Assembly: GCA_017744315.1 (NCBI GenBank) | Contig: JAGIBN010000004.1 | Location: forward strand, 248,001-312,000 | DNA from: Porphyrobacter sp. | GTDB lineage: Bacteria > Pseudomonadota > Alphaproteobacteria > Sphingomonadales > Sphingomonadaceae | Direction: 5' to 3' | Length of the DNA: 64,000 nt | In this document: positions 1-10,148 of the stretch, in pieces | Layout: every line of letters starts with the position of its first letter | Position numbering within the stretch: the stretch's first letter is position 1 | Program-made: the position numbers and the translations under genes | Notes under the pieces: model-generated | What the model was told of the DNA's origin: nothing | Database searches by the model: none | The model's input: the letters and a program-made list of their open reading frames with translations, nothing else

Positions 1-1
1 G

Positions 2-396
2 TTCCTCGCCGCGACGCTGTGCCTGATCCTGGCCGCACTCGTCATCGCCTGGCGTTCGTTCCGCCGCTTCGGAGCGCCCGTCGCGGAAGCGCCCTCGTTC
101 GCGATGGGCAAGCAGCAGCTCGCCCGCAACAGCGCCGCGCTGGTCGAGCGGGCGCGGCGGCTGCATTTGCTCGGCCCACCCTACGGCGCGCTGGTTTCGG
201 CGCGCATCGCGGCCGCGCTCAATATTCGCGAGGCGGAGGCTGGTGCCCGAGAGGCCGCCATCGCCCGCATCCAGGCCGTGCGCGGCCTGCCTGCCGATTT
301 CCCCGAACGGGCGGAGGCTTTGCGCAATGCCCGCCGCCCGGCCGACCTGCTCCGCGCCGCCGGCGCTCTCAGATCCATCGAAAGGACGCTAGTTCA

Positions 397-400
<4 letters not shown>
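2..400 (+). CDS. DUF4350-like membrane protein, C-terminal part (cut by window start)
   Basis: This reading frame is open from the first bases of the window and ends at TGA 398-400, so only the last 132 residues are present. It begins inside a hydrophobic helix ([17 protein letters not shown]) followed by WRSFRRFG, then a cytoplasmic helical tail rich in Arg and Ala. Its stop overlaps the moxR start by ATGA, so it is the upstream member of the moxR operon. In related genomes the gene before this moxR is a DUF4350 protein with a C-terminal membrane helix, which fits the topology. The family name rests on context and topology rather than a decisive motif. Confidence 0.6.
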
Positions 401-1359
<959 letters not shown>

Positions 1360-1363
1360 TCCG

Positions 1364-2692
1364 ATGAAATCGCGCATCGTCCCTTCGGCCCGCGCCCTGT
1401 TGCTGCTGGCGCTGCTGGCACCCGTGGCGGTGCTGATCGGCGCGTTCGCTCCGAACGCGTGGATCGTGGCGCCCGCCGCGGCGCTCGCGCTGCTGGTGGT
1501 GACTGCGCTCGACGGGCTGATCGCGGGACGGCTGCACGAGCTCAAGCTGACTCATCCGGCCGACGTCGAAGTGGGCCAGCCGATGCGGCTGGTGCTTCAC
1601 GCCGAGTTCGGCGGCCGCAGCGGGAGTGGCGCGCCCCAAGCGGCGCTGGCCTTCGACGCCCGCCTCGGCGAACGCGGAACGGCGAATTTCACCCTGGCCT
1701 CCGGGCCAGTGCCCGACGTCTGGTCGGGCGAGACCGAGATCATACCCGTCCGCCGGGGCACCGGCACTTTGCACGAGCTCTGGCTTCGCTGGCCGGGCCC
1801 GCTCGGCCTCGCGCATCGCCAGGCGCATCGCGAGGTTGGCGAGCCGGTGCGCGTATGGCCCGATCTGTCGCCGGTTCGTTCGCCGATGCTCCAGGCCTTC
1901 CTGCGCGACGCCCAGTTCGGCCTGATCGCGCGCCGTATCCGCGGCGAAGGAACCCAGTTCGAAGCGCTGAGCGAATACGAGCCGGGAATGGACCGCCGCC
2001 GGATCGACTGGAAGGCGAGCGCGCGCCACTCGCGGCTCTACGCCCGCGAAAACGAATCCGAGCGCGACAACCAGATCGTCTTCGCGTTCGACTGCGGCCA
2101 GTCGATGAGCGAGCAGGTCGATGGCCTGCCGCGGATCGACCGCGCGATCTCCGCCGCGTTGATGGCGGCCTATGTCGCGCTCAAGGGCGGCGATCGGGTG
2201 GCGCTGTTCGGGTTTGCCGACAAGCCCGAGCTGATGACCCCCTTCACCCTCGATTCGCGCGGGTTCAACCGGCTGCAGCGAGCCGCTGCAGAACTCGATT
2301 ACATTCCGCGCGAGCCGAACTTCACGCTCGCCCTCGCAACCCTGACCGCCAAGCTCAAGCGCCGCTCGCTGATCGTGCTGTTCTCCGACTTCACCGATCC
2401 GACTTCGGCCGAGATCATGGTCGAAAGCGTGGAACGCCTGGTGCGGCATCATCTGGTGATTTTCGTAACCATGGCTGACGAAGAACTGTCCGACCTCACC
2501 GGGGCGGAGCCTGCCACGGTGCGTGACCTCGCAACGGCAGTCGCCGCGGACGGTCTCGCCCGCCAGCGGGCGCTGGTGCTGCAGCGGCTGCGGCGTCTGG
2601 GGGTGGATGTGATCGAGGCCCCGTGGAACGCGATCGGCTATCGGCTGCTCGACCGCTACCTTGAGGCCAAACGCTCGGAGGCTGTCGGCTGA
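1364..2692 (+). CDS. DUF58 domain protein (VWA-like partner of MoxR)
   Basis: The 442-residue protein has two N-terminal hydrophobic segments (about residues 8-30 and 33-50). The DUF58 signature EYEPGMDRRRIDWKASAR lies near residues 204-221, followed by a VWA-like stretch in which FAFDCGQSMS resembles a degenerate MIDAS DxSxS motif. It starts 4 bases after the moxR stop and is clearly co-transcribed. DUF58 proteins are the standard partners of MoxR ATPases and probably act at the inner membrane. No enzymatic activity can be read from the sequence. Its TGA overlaps the next ATG by one base. Confidence 0.9.
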   Translation: MKSRIVPSARALLLLALLAPVAVLIGAFAPNAWIVAPAAALALLVVTALDGLIAGRLHELKLTHPADVEVGQPMRLVLHAEFGGRSGSGAPQAALAFDARLGERGTANFTLASGPVPDVWSGETEIIPVRRGTGTLHELWLRWPGPLGLAHRQAHREVGEPVRVWPDLSPVRSPMLQAFLRDAQFGLIARRIRGEGTQFEALSEYEPGMDRRRIDWKASARHSRLYARENESERDNQIVFAFDCGQSMSEQVDGLPRIDRAISAALMAAYVALKGGDRVALFGFADKPELMTPFTLDSRGFNRLQRAAAELDYIPREPNFTLALATLTAKLKRRSLIVLFSDFTDPTSAEIMVESVERLVRHHLVIFVTMADEELSDLTGAEPATVRDLATAVAADGLARQRALVLQRLRRLGVDVIEAPWNAIGYRLLDRYLEAKRSEAVG

Positions 2693-3750
2693 TGGCGCTG
2701 GCCCTGTTCAAGAAGGCGGAAATCGCGCCGCTGCCGGATATCGAGGCAGCCTCGCTCCGTTCGGACCGTTTCCGGCTCGAGCGCGAGGGTGACTGGCGAC
2801 GGCTGGAAGCGATCGTCATCTCGCTCGAGAAGAACCGGTTGCGGCGCATTTCAGACGAGGACTTGCTGGCGCTCCCCATGCTCTACCGCCAGGCGGCCTC
2901 CAGCCTCGCGGTTGCGCGCGAGACTTCGCTCGATGCGGCGACACTGGCCTATCTTGAGGCGCTGGTCCGCCGCGCCTGGTTCCAGGTCTACGGACCCCGG
3001 ACTTCGCTGTTCGGGTGGCTGCGGCAATTCCTCGGGGGTGGCTGGAGCATCGCCGTGCGGGCGATTGGGCTTGAGATCGCCATCGCCCTTGCGATTATGG
3101 TCGCCGGCACGGCCGCCGGCTGGGTGCTCGTGTCGCAGGAACCCGAATGGTACTACGCGCTGGTTCCCGGAGAGATGGCCGGCGGGCGCGAGCCGGGGGC
3201 CGATCGGGAGGCTCTGGCCGAGACGCTCAAGGGCGCCGACGACAGCGAAGGGCTCACGGTGTTCGCCACCTTCCTGTTCTCCAACAACTCGGCCGTTTCG
3301 ATCTTGGCCTTCGCGCTCGGCTTCGCCTTCGGCATCCCGACGTTGCTGCTGCTGGTCTACAACATGGCCTCCTTGGGGGCGATGCTGTGGGTGTTCTTCA
3401 AGGCCGGTCTCGGGTGGGAGTTCGTCGCCTGGCTCTCGGTCCACGGGACCACCGAGTTCGGCGCGATCCTTCTGGCGGGCGCGGCCGGATTGCATGTCGG
3501 ACGAACGATGGCCTTTCCCGGCGACCGGTCGATCATGGCCGCCGCTTCGGCGAGTGGACGCAGGGCGGCGCAAGTCATGGCGGGCGTGGTGTTCATGCTG
3601 GCGATCGCCGGGCTGCTTGAAGGGTTCGCCCGCCAGCTCGTCGAACAACCAGCAGCGCGCGGCGCCATCGGCAGCGTGATGCTGCTGCTGTGGCTGACCT
3701 ATTTCACCTTCGCCGGGCGGCGCAAAGGCAATGCGGGAGCGGCCTTGTGA
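2692..3750 (+). CDS. SpoIIM/DUF95-family integral membrane protein
   Basis: The 352-residue protein has a soluble, Arg-rich N-terminal third, then several membrane helices: about residues 125-145, a pair around 200-245, one around 255-270 and two near the C-terminus. The pattern FATFLFSNNSAVSILAFALG followed by a Gly/Phe-rich helix is characteristic of the SpoIIM (DUF95) family, which in MoxR operons encodes a membrane protein of unknown function. It overlaps DUF58 by one base and the RDD gene by GTGA. Despite the family name this organism should not sporulate. A role in envelope maintenance is an inference from the operon. Confidence 0.85.
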   Translation: MALALFKKAEIAPLPDIEAASLRSDRFRLEREGDWRRLEAIVISLEKNRLRRISDEDLLALPMLYRQAASSLAVARETSLDAATLAYLEALVRRAWFQVYGPRTSLFGWLRQFLGGGWSIAVRAIGLEIAIALAIMVAGTAAGWVLVSQEPEWYYALVPGEMAGGREPGADREALAETLKGADDSEGLTVFATFLFSNNSAVSILAFALGFAFGIPTLLLLVYNMASLGAMLWVFFKAGLGWEFVAWLSVHGTTEFGAILLAGAAGLHVGRTMAFPGDRSIMAAASASGRRAAQVMAGVVFMLAIAGLLEGFARQLVEQPAARGAIGSVMLLLWLTYFTFAGRRKGNAGAAL

Positions 3751-4628
3751 GCGCCATCGCGGCCCGAAATCCGCACGAGGCCAAGCGCCGTCGTGAGCTG
3801 GTGACTCCTGAGGGCCTTTCGCTGCCGCTCACCATCGCCTCGAAAGGTGCGCGGGCGGGCGCTCTTATGCTCGACCTCGGCCTGATCTTCGTCGGTCTGA
3901 TCGTGTTCTCGCTCGTGCTCGCAGCGTTGGGCATCGGCATCTCGCAAGTCGAAAGCGAACAGGTGGCGCCGGGCATCGAGGTCTTGCTCGTCCTCGTAAT
4001 CCTGCTGCTGTTCCTCGCCCGTTACGGCTATTTCCTGTGGTTCGAGATCGGGCCACGCGGGGCCACGCCGGGCAAGCGCGCGCTCGGCATCCGCGTCGCG
4101 GCGCGGGGCGGCGGGCGGCTGACGGCTGAGGCGGTGATCGCCCGCAACCTGATGCGCGACGTCGAAGTGTTCGTGCCGCTGGTGTTCCTCCTCTCCGGCG
4201 GGGCGAGCGGCGTCGCCGGGATCGCGGCCGGGGTGTGGCTGGCGGTGTTCGTGCTGTTCCCGTTCTTCAACCGCGACGCCCTGCGCGCCGGAGACCTGAT
4301 CGCCGGCACCTGGGTGGTCGAGGCGGAACGGCACAAACTGCCCGAAGCGATGTCGCTAACCCCGCGCAAGCCGGGCGCCTATCGCTTCGGCGAGGCCGAG
4401 CTGTCGGTTTATGGCGAGCACGAGCTGCAGGTCCTCGAAGGCGTCCTGCGGAACGACAATCCCGAAGCACAGCGCAAGGTGGTGGAGGCGATCTGCCGCA
4501 AGATCGGCTGGGAGCCGGGGCATGGCGACGACCGCCAGTTCCTCGAAGCGTTCTACGAAGCGCTCCGATCGAGGCTGGAAAGCGGCATGCGCTTCGGCAA
4601 GCGCAAGAAAGACAAGTTCGACCGTTGA
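3747..4628 (+). CDS. RDD-family membrane protein
   Basis: I place the start at GTG 3747, which overlaps the upstream TGA (GTGA); an earlier in-frame start at 3690 would lie deep inside the SpoIIM gene. The 293-residue product has hydrophobic helices at about residues 33-57, 72-92 and 135-170. The RDD signature is ARYGYFLWFEIGPRGATPGKR with LGIRVAARGGG following, and Asp appears in the later FNRDALRAGDLIAGTWVV segment. RDD proteins are small polytopic membrane proteins, some linked to ion transport. The C-terminal 110 residues are soluble. It is the last gene of the moxR operon. Confidence 0.85.
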   Translation: MSAIAARNPHEAKRRRELVTPEGLSLPLTIASKGARAGALMLDLGLIFVGLIVFSLVLAALGIGISQVESEQVAPGIEVLLVLVILLLFLARYGYFLWFEIGPRGATPGKRALGIRVAARGGGRLTAEAVIARNLMRDVEVFVPLVFLLSGGASGVAGIAAGVWLAVFVLFPFFNRDALRAGDLIAGTWVVEAERHKLPEAMSLTPRKPGAYRFGEAELSVYGEHELQVLEGVLRNDNPEAQRKVVEAICRKIGWEPGHGDDRQFLEAFYEALRSRLESGMRFGKRKKDKFDR

Positions 4629-4680
4629 TGCACCCGCAACGGCCTTGTCAGTCCGGGTCGTCGCGTAGCACAACGCGGAC

Positions 4681-5145
4681 ATGACCGATTACGCTATCAG
4701 GCAAGACGACCTTACCGGGGCCGAAGTGACCGCGCTGCTCGAATTCCACCTGTCGGAAATGCATCGCTGGTCCCCGCCGGAGAGCGTGCACGCCATGCCG
4801 GTCGAGCGGCTGCGCCAGCCGGACGTGAGCTTCTTCAGCGCCTGGGACGGCGACAAGCTGGCGGCGGTCGGCGCTATCAAGCAGCTCGACGCCACGCACG
4901 GCGAGCTCAAGTCGATGCGGGCGGCGCCCGAGTATCGCGGCAAGCGCGCGGGCGAGGCAATCCTGCTGCACCTGATGGCCGAAGCCCGGCAGCGCGGTTA
5001 CGGCTGGGTCGGCCTCGAAACCGGCCGCCCGGAGCCGTTCCAGCCGGCGCAATCGCTCTATCGCAAGCACGGCTTCACCGAATGCGCGCCCTTCGGAGAC
5101 TACGTGTCCGACGACTTTTCGATCTGCATGGAGCGAACGCTTTGA
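4681..5145 (+). CDS. GNAT-family N-acetyltransferase
   Basis: This 154-residue acetyltransferase transfers an acetyl group from acetyl-CoA to an unidentified amine. The acetyl-CoA binding motif A is visible as MRAAPEYRGKRAGEAILLHLMAEA (about residues 80-103), with the Q/RxxGxG/A loop as RGKRAG. A terminal YRKHGFTECAPFGDY segment resembles small GNATs of the YsnE/PA2578 type. A second GNAT starts on its stop codon, so the two are translationally coupled. Substrate cannot be deduced. Confidence 0.88.
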   Translation: MTDYAIRQDDLTGAEVTALLEFHLSEMHRWSPPESVHAMPVERLRQPDVSFFSAWDGDKLAAVGAIKQLDATHGELKSMRAAPEYRGKRAGEAILLHLMAEARQRGYGWVGLETGRPEPFQPAQSLYRKHGFTECAPFGDYVSDDFSICMERTL

Positions 5146-5666
5146 CCGCCCTTCTCCGCCCCGCCACCGCCAGCGACGCAGAGGCCCTGGCCAAGCTCGG
5201 CCGAGAGAGTTTCATCGCCGCCTTCGGCCACCTCTACCGGCCCGAAGACCTCGAGGGGTTCCTCGAAGAATACCGCACGCCCGCAGCATTCAACGCGCAC
5301 CTGGCCGATCCGCCGACCCTGATCCAGGTGGCCGAAGTCGACGGAAGGCTGGCCGCCTACTCGCTGATCGTTCGCGGCCACGCCATGGACGGCCGACCCG
5401 ATCCGCAGCCGCGCAAGCCGGTATACCTGAGCCAGCTCTACTGCGCGGGCGACATGACCGGCCACGGGCTCGGTGCCACTCTGATCGAATGGGCCATTGC
5501 CGCGGCGCGCGAATGGGGCGCGGATGTCCTGCAGCTGTCAGTGTACAGCGAGAACTTCGGCGCCCAGCGGTTCTACCAGCGCTACGGCTTCAAGAAGATT
5601 GCCGACATCGACTTCTGGGTCGGCAATCACCGCGACGACGAGTTTCTCTACGAGCTCAGCCTCTAG
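5142..5666 (+). CDS. GNAT-family N-acetyltransferase (second of a coupled pair)
   Basis: I choose TTG 5142 as start because it overlaps the preceding stop (TTGA) and directly precedes the conserved GNAT N-terminus LLRPATASDAEALAKLGRES. An earlier ATG at 5082 would give an unlikely Arg-rich extension inside the upstream gene. The 174-residue protein shows LSQLYCAGDMTGHGLGATLI (motif A, acetyl-CoA pyrophosphate loop) and FYQRYGFKKIAD near the C-terminus. Substrate is unknown. Its TAG stop shares a CTAG with the convergent antiporter gene. Confidence 0.87.
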   Translation: MTALLRPATASDAEALAKLGRESFIAAFGHLYRPEDLEGFLEEYRTPAAFNAHLADPPTLIQVAEVDGRLAAYSLIVRGHAMDGRPDPQPRKPVYLSQLYCAGDMTGHGLGATLIEWAIAAAREWGADVLQLSVYSENFGAQRFYQRYGFKKIADIDFWVGNHRDDEFLYELSL

Positions 5667-7438
5667 ATCGAATCGTTTGCCGCCGGGTCGCGCACCTGGG
5701 GCTCGGTCAGCACGTTCTCGCGCGCGGCGCGGAGGTCGCCGGCGGCTATCTGCTTGGACAGCCGCTCCTTGTCGGTCGCGCGGTAGAGCGTCTCGGCCCG
5801 TTCGATCGCCTCTTCGCTGAGGCCCATCTTCTCGAGCGCCATGCGCGCCATCCTCAGCGCCGATTCCAACACCTCGCGCACGACATACTCGGCCGGCGTG
5901 TCGCTCAGCTTCAGGACGCTACGCCGGTCGAACCCGCGCACGTAGATCGCCGCCTGCGGGAAGGTCTTGTGCACGGCGTGGACAAAGTCGGGCTCGATCT
6001 GCTCCTTGTCGATGCAGAACATGATCAGCTCAGCCTCGGCGCCCCCCGCCTGGCGTAGCAGGTCGAGGCGGGTGCCATCGCCGAAGTAGACCTTGGCGCC
6101 GAACTGTTCGGCCACGTCGATCATCTCGACGTCGCTATCGACCAGCGTCACCGTGATCCCGCCCGCCATCAGCGTCTGCGCCACGGTCTGCCCGAAGCGG
6201 CCGTAGCCGACGATCAGCGCACCCGCGGTCTGCTCCGAAGGCCCTTCGCGGGACTCGTTGATTTGATCGGGATTCCGCCGGAAGCGCTTGGTGACCGACA
6301 TCAGGAACGGCGTGGTGGCCATGGACACGGTTACGACGGCGCCGAACAGGCTGGCGGCCTCGTCGCTGATCAGCAGCGCGTCATGCGCCGCGGCAAACAG
6401 CACGAACCCGAATTCACCACCCTGGCTGAGCAACAGACCCATGCCGAGTGCCGGGCGCCAATGCATCCGGAACGCCAGGCAAAGCCCGGTGATCACCAGC
6501 GCCTTCACCGCCACCAGCACCATCGCGAGGCCGAACACGAACAGCGGCCGCTCGGAAATCGCATCGAGGTTGAGCAGCATGCCGACCGAGAGGAAGAACA
6601 GCCCGAGCAGGATCGAACGGAACGGTTCGACGTCCGCCTCCAACTCATGCCGATAGGGCGAATCCGCCAGCATCACGCCCGCGACGAAAGCCCCAAGCGC
6701 GGTGCTCGCCCCGATCGCCTGCATCACCGCGGCCGAGGCCACGACAGTGAACAGCGCGGCGACAATGAACATCTCGCGCTCGCCCAGCCCGCCGATCAGG
6801 CGGAACAGCGGGCGGATCAGGAAGCGTCCGGCAGCGATCAGGCCGATGATGGCGGCAACGGTCAGCAGCGCCGTCAGCCATCCGGCAGGCCCTTCGAGAT
6901 CGGCCGGATTGCGGCTGAGCGCGGCGACGATCGTGATCAGCGGGATGATCGAGAGATCCTGGAACAGCAGGATCGCAAAGGCCCGCTCGCCAAACGGCGT
7001 ACGCAACCGTCCCGCCGATTGCAGCATCGGCAGGACCTGCGCGGTCGAAGACAGCGCCAGCGGCAGGCCGATGACCAGCGCGGCAGCGGGCGAGAACACG
7101 GTGCAGGCCAGGATCACCCCGGTCAGCGCCAATCCGCACAACACGACCTGCAGCAGGCCGAGCCCGAAGATCTCCTCCCTCATCCGCCACAAGCGCGAGG
7201 GGTTGAGCTCCAGCCCGACGATGAACAGCAGCAACACGATGCCGAGCTCGCCGACGCCGCTCATCTCCTCGGCGTCGCCGATCAGGCCGAACACGTAGGG
7301 GCCGATGGCGACCCCCGCGAGGAGGTAACCCAAGGTCGCACCCAGCCCGAGGCGCCGAAACAGCAGCACAAAGAACAGCGCGAACCCGAGCATGACGAGG
7401 CCGTCACGCAGAAGGAAACCGGTCCCCGAATGCTCCAT
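5663..7438 (-). CDS. KefB/KefC-type cation:proton antiporter (CPA2) with RCK domain
   Basis: The 591-residue protein combines about 12 membrane helices (residues 10-385) with a C-terminal TrkA-N/RCK nucleotide-binding domain starting around residue 405. The GxGxxG-type motif VGYGRFGQ and the acidic end of strand two, LVDSDVEMI, are visible in the RCK domain. The membrane part carries CPA2 hallmarks such as LLLFIVGLELNPSRLW and LLFQDLSIIPL. It should exchange K+ or Na+ for protons, gated by NAD(H) or another ligand, in pH or electrophile stress. Glutathione gating as in E. coli KefB/C is not demonstrable. The gene ends on a shared CTAG with the GNAT gene and diverges from the monooxygenase. 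Confidence 0.92.
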   Translation of the reverse strand: MEHSGTGFLLRDGLVMLGFALFFVLLFRRLGLGATLGYLLAGVAIGPYVFGLIGDAEEMSGVGELGIVLLLFIVGLELNPSRLWRMREEIFGLGLLQVVLCGLALTGVILACTVFSPAAALVIGLPLALSSTAQVLPMLQSAGRLRTPFGERAFAILLFQDLSIIPLITIVAALSRNPADLEGPAGWLTALLTVAAIIGLIAAGRFLIRPLFRLIGGLGEREMFIVAALFTVVASAAVMQAIGASTALGAFVAGVMLADSPYRHELEADVEPFRSILLGLFFLSVGMLLNLDAISERPLFVFGLAMVLVAVKALVITGLCLAFRMHWRPALGMGLLLSQGGEFGFVLFAAAHDALLISDEAASLFGAVVTVSMATTPFLMSVTKRFRRNPDQINESREGPSEQTAGALIVGYGRFGQTVAQTLMAGGITVTLVDSDVEMIDVAEQFGAKVYFGDGTRLDLLRQAGGAEAELIMFCIDKEQIEPDFVHAVHKTFPQAAIYVRGFDRRSVLKLSDTPAEYVVREVLESALRMARMALEKMGLSEEAIERAETLYRATDKERLSKQIAAGDLRAARENVLTEPQVRDPAANDSI

Positions 7439-7537
7439 CGTTCCTCCTTGGTTTTGGCAGGCTCTAATGCCTCTTCGTCGCGCTTGCCAGCATTCCTCCG
7501 AGGCCTAGGATGTTCCTGGGGGAAGAGGAGAAAACAC

Positions 7538-9100
7538 ATGGCGGCGCGGCCCGATGAGCTTTGCGACGTGTTGATCGTCGGCGGCAGCCTGGTCGGGCTG
7601 TCGGCGGCGGCGTTCCTGGGGGCACACGGGATCGAGGCGCGGGTGATCGAAAAGCACGCGGGGACGTCGATCCACCCGCGCGCCGGATACTTCCACATCG
7701 GCACGATGGAGGCCTATCGCCGGATCGGGCTGGAGCCGGCGATCCGCCAGGCTTCCGAAGAGCAGTTCGGCCCCGATGGCGGGATCAACGCGGTGGAATC
7801 GCTCGCGGGCCGCGAACTCGCCCGCCATGTCGACAGCATCAACGCCGGGGTCGAACCCTATAGCCCCAGCCGCCGCTTCTTCATGACCCAGCAGAGCCTC
7901 GAACCGCTGCTGCACCAGCGCGCGGCGGAGCTTGGCGCCAAGCTGTCCTATCGGTCCGAACTGGTCGGGTTCGGCAACTACGACGACCACGTGCTGGCCG
8001 AAGTGCGCGATCTCGAAACCGGTGACCTGCGGACCATCCGGGCGAAATACATGATCGCAGCCGACGGAAATCGCAGCCCGGTGCGCGAGGCACTCGGCAT
8101 CGGCATGAGCGGGCCGGGCCTGCTGTCGGACAGCATCACGATCTACTTCAAGGCCGATTGTCGCCCGTGGCTCGAAGGGCGCCAGCTCGGGGTGATCTAC
8201 GTCGTCAACCAGGACCAGCGCGGGTTCTTCCGCTTCGAGGCCGGCGGCACGCGCGGGTTCCTCGCGGTCAACACGCTGGGAGACCTGTCGCTGCCCGGCG
8301 CAAAGGACGTTGCGGGCGATCTCTCAACCGAACGCTGCGTGGCGCTAGTGCGCTCGGCTGTCGGCGTTCCCGACCTCGAGGTTGAGATCGAGGACGTGGC
8401 GACCTGGAAAGCCACCGCCGAATGCGCCGACGCCTATCGCGTGGGCCGGGTGTTCCTCGCCGGAGACGCAGCGCACGTGGTGCCGCCGACCGGTGGGTTC
8501 GGCGGCAACACCGGGGTGCAGGACGCCGCCAACCTCGCGTGGAAGCTGGCCGCGGTGCTCAAGGGCGATGCGGGCGAAGCGCTGCTCGACAGCTACGACG
8601 CCGAGCGACGCCCGGTGGGACAACTGACGGTCGAGCAAGCCTACGCCCGCTACATCCGGCGCGTGGTGCCCGAGGAGATCGCCCCCGACACGCCGGAGAT
8701 GCGCGACGAGCTGACGATGGAGATCGGTCAATTCTATCGCTCGGATGCGATCGTTGGCGGGAGGGCGGAAGGCGAGCTGGCTTGCGTTCACCCCGACCTG
8801 ACGCGCGGTCATCCGGGCAGCAGGGTGCCGCATGCCTGGCTCGGCGATGGCCGCTCGACAATCGACTGTGCGGCGTCGGGCTTCGCGCTGATCGCGGGGC
8901 CTGCAGGGGAAGCTTGGGTTGAGGCGGCCGAGGCACTACCGGTGGAGGTGGCGTGGCTGGAACGGGACGAGTGCGGCACCGGACCCGAGGGCGCCTTGCT
9001 CGCCCGGCCCGACGGGTTTGTGGCGTGGCGAGCAACCGACAGCGCGGGTGCTTCAGAAGCTACGTTGCAGGAGGCGCTGAAGACGGCACTTGTGAGCTAG
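7538..9100 (+). CDS. FAD-dependent monooxygenase (PheA/MhpA/RdmE-like aromatic hydroxylase)
   Basis: A 520-residue class A flavoprotein hydroxylase. The N-terminal dinucleotide fold is LIVGGSLVGLSAAAFLG (about residues 12-28). The FAD-ribityl motif is FLAGDAAHVVPPTGGFGGN (about 306-324), followed by NLAWKLAAVLKG, typical of enzymes that hydroxylate phenolic or polyketide aromatic substrates with NAD(P)H and O2. The C-terminal 130 residues form the thioredoxin-like PHOX/MhpA-type tail. The start ATG 7538 has a clear ribosome site GAAGAGGAG; the frame happens to stay open far upstream, antisense to the antiporter gene, which I regard as chance. It stands alone, so no pathway is suggested. Confidence 0.9.
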   Translation: MAARPDELCDVLIVGGSLVGLSAAAFLGAHGIEARVIEKHAGTSIHPRAGYFHIGTMEAYRRIGLEPAIRQASEEQFGPDGGINAVESLAGRELARHVDSINAGVEPYSPSRRFFMTQQSLEPLLHQRAAELGAKLSYRSELVGFGNYDDHVLAEVRDLETGDLRTIRAKYMIAADGNRSPVREALGIGMSGPGLLSDSITIYFKADCRPWLEGRQLGVIYVVNQDQRGFFRFEAGGTRGFLAVNTLGDLSLPGAKDVAGDLSTERCVALVRSAVGVPDLEVEIEDVATWKATAECADAYRVGRVFLAGDAAHVVPPTGGFGGNTGVQDAANLAWKLAAVLKGDAGEALLDSYDAERRPVGQLTVEQAYARYIRRVVPEEIAPDTPEMRDELTMEIGQFYRSDAIVGGRAEGELACVHPDLTRGHPGSRVPHAWLGDGRSTIDCAASGFALIAGPAGEAWVEAAEALPVEVAWLERDECGTGPEGALLARPDGFVAWRATDSAGASEATLQEALKTALVS

Positions 9101-9152
9101 AAAATCCTCATTAATTCATTGATGTACAATACCTTAGTGTTAAGAAGCCGAC

Positions 9153-10133
9153 ATGGCCGGTATTTCAGAAAGCTCTTCCGCCCCAAAGGGCAGAATTGCT
9201 GGTCCGTTGATGTTCGCTGCCCTCGCCTTCGTGCTCCTCGCGTTTACGAGACAAATCGCCGCATCGGTCCCTCCGGAGCAAACCGGAATGATCGTCATGG
9301 TGGCCGGGTTGTCGCTCAACGGCCTCTGGCTTTGGCGAGGCCGTTCAAAGCAACAGAGCACTCCCGGCCTCATCAAGGCTTGGGCGGGAGCGCATTTTGT
9401 GGTGCTTTTGGCTACCTATCCCAAATGGTGGCCGGCCGACCTTGAGCACCCTCAAGCACTGGCTGCCCTGGCCTTTCCCTTGGCACTCCACTTCTTGGTC
9501 GCATCCAATGTTGCCCTGAGGTCGCACGATGCCTCCGACCGATTCGAACGGTTTATCGCGGCCCTGCTTCCGGAGCGGCTCGCACCGGTGCTGCGTCTGG
9601 AGTTTGGGATCCTATGGGCAGCGCTGACAAGCTGGCGTCGTCCGACCCTGTCGGCGGGTCAGAGACGCTTCACTTCCTACGGCACCATGGCGCCTATGCT
9701 CGTGGCAGTCCTGGTGTTGAGCTTCGCCGAGATCGCCATTCTGCACATTGTCTTGCGGCAGTTGTCGCATGACCTCGCGACCATCGTCACCGCGATCGGG
9801 ATATTCAGCGCGATCTACATTTTCGGATTGCTCAAATCACTGCGCAATCGCCCATCCATCGTGGACCGCGATCAAGTCATGCTGCGGATCGGTAACATTC
9901 AATCGGCGAGCTTTCCGCGAATGTCGCTGAGCGAGGTGCGCCGGATACCTCCAAGCGTACAAGTCGAGGCTGACATCGCAAAGATGGGCGCAGCGTCGGC
10001 TCCGAACGTGCTGATGCGTTTCTGTGCGCCAATCACGTTGAACGGGCCGTTCGGGACTTCGAAGTCTGTCTCCACGCTGGCGATCCATGTCGATCGACCG
10101 GATGATCTCATCGATGCCCTGCGCGTGGCATAG
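9153..10133 (+). CDS. Hypothetical integral membrane protein
   Basis: I do not recognise this 326-residue protein. It has hydrophobic segments at about residues 16-36, 44-60, 75-92, 103-122, 180-203 and 207-230. A soluble C-terminal domain of about 95 residues (from RNRPSIVDRDQVMLRIG) has no cofactor motif I can name. Base composition is noticeably lower in GC than the flanking genes, suggesting later acquisition. The composite repeat ahead of ispG begins 16 bases after its stop. The start ATG 9153 is the first in frame; no strong Shine-Dalgarno is visible. It is probably expressed as a single gene. Confidence 0.72.
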   Translation: MAGISESSSAPKGRIAGPLMFAALAFVLLAFTRQIAASVPPEQTGMIVMVAGLSLNGLWLWRGRSKQQSTPGLIKAWAGAHFVVLLATYPKWWPADLEHPQALAALAFPLALHFLVASNVALRSHDASDRFERFIAALLPERLAPVLRLEFGILWAALTSWRRPTLSAGQRRFTSYGTMAPMLVAVLVLSFAEIAILHIVLRQLSHDLATIVTAIGIFSAIYIFGLLKSLRNRPSIVDRDQVMLRIGNIQSASFPRMSLSEVRRIPPSVQVEADIAKMGAASAPNVLMRFCAPITLNGPFGTSKSVSTLAIHVDRPDDLIDALRVA

Positions 10134-10148
10134 CTCCTCACCAAACCC

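Noticed and set aside
6263..7537. Long open frame preceding the FAD monooxygenase, giving a 945-residue product
   Set aside because: It lies antisense to the KefB-type gene and is Gln/Arg/His-rich, the usual shadow of a GC-rich gene. The monooxygenase has its own ribosome site at 7538.
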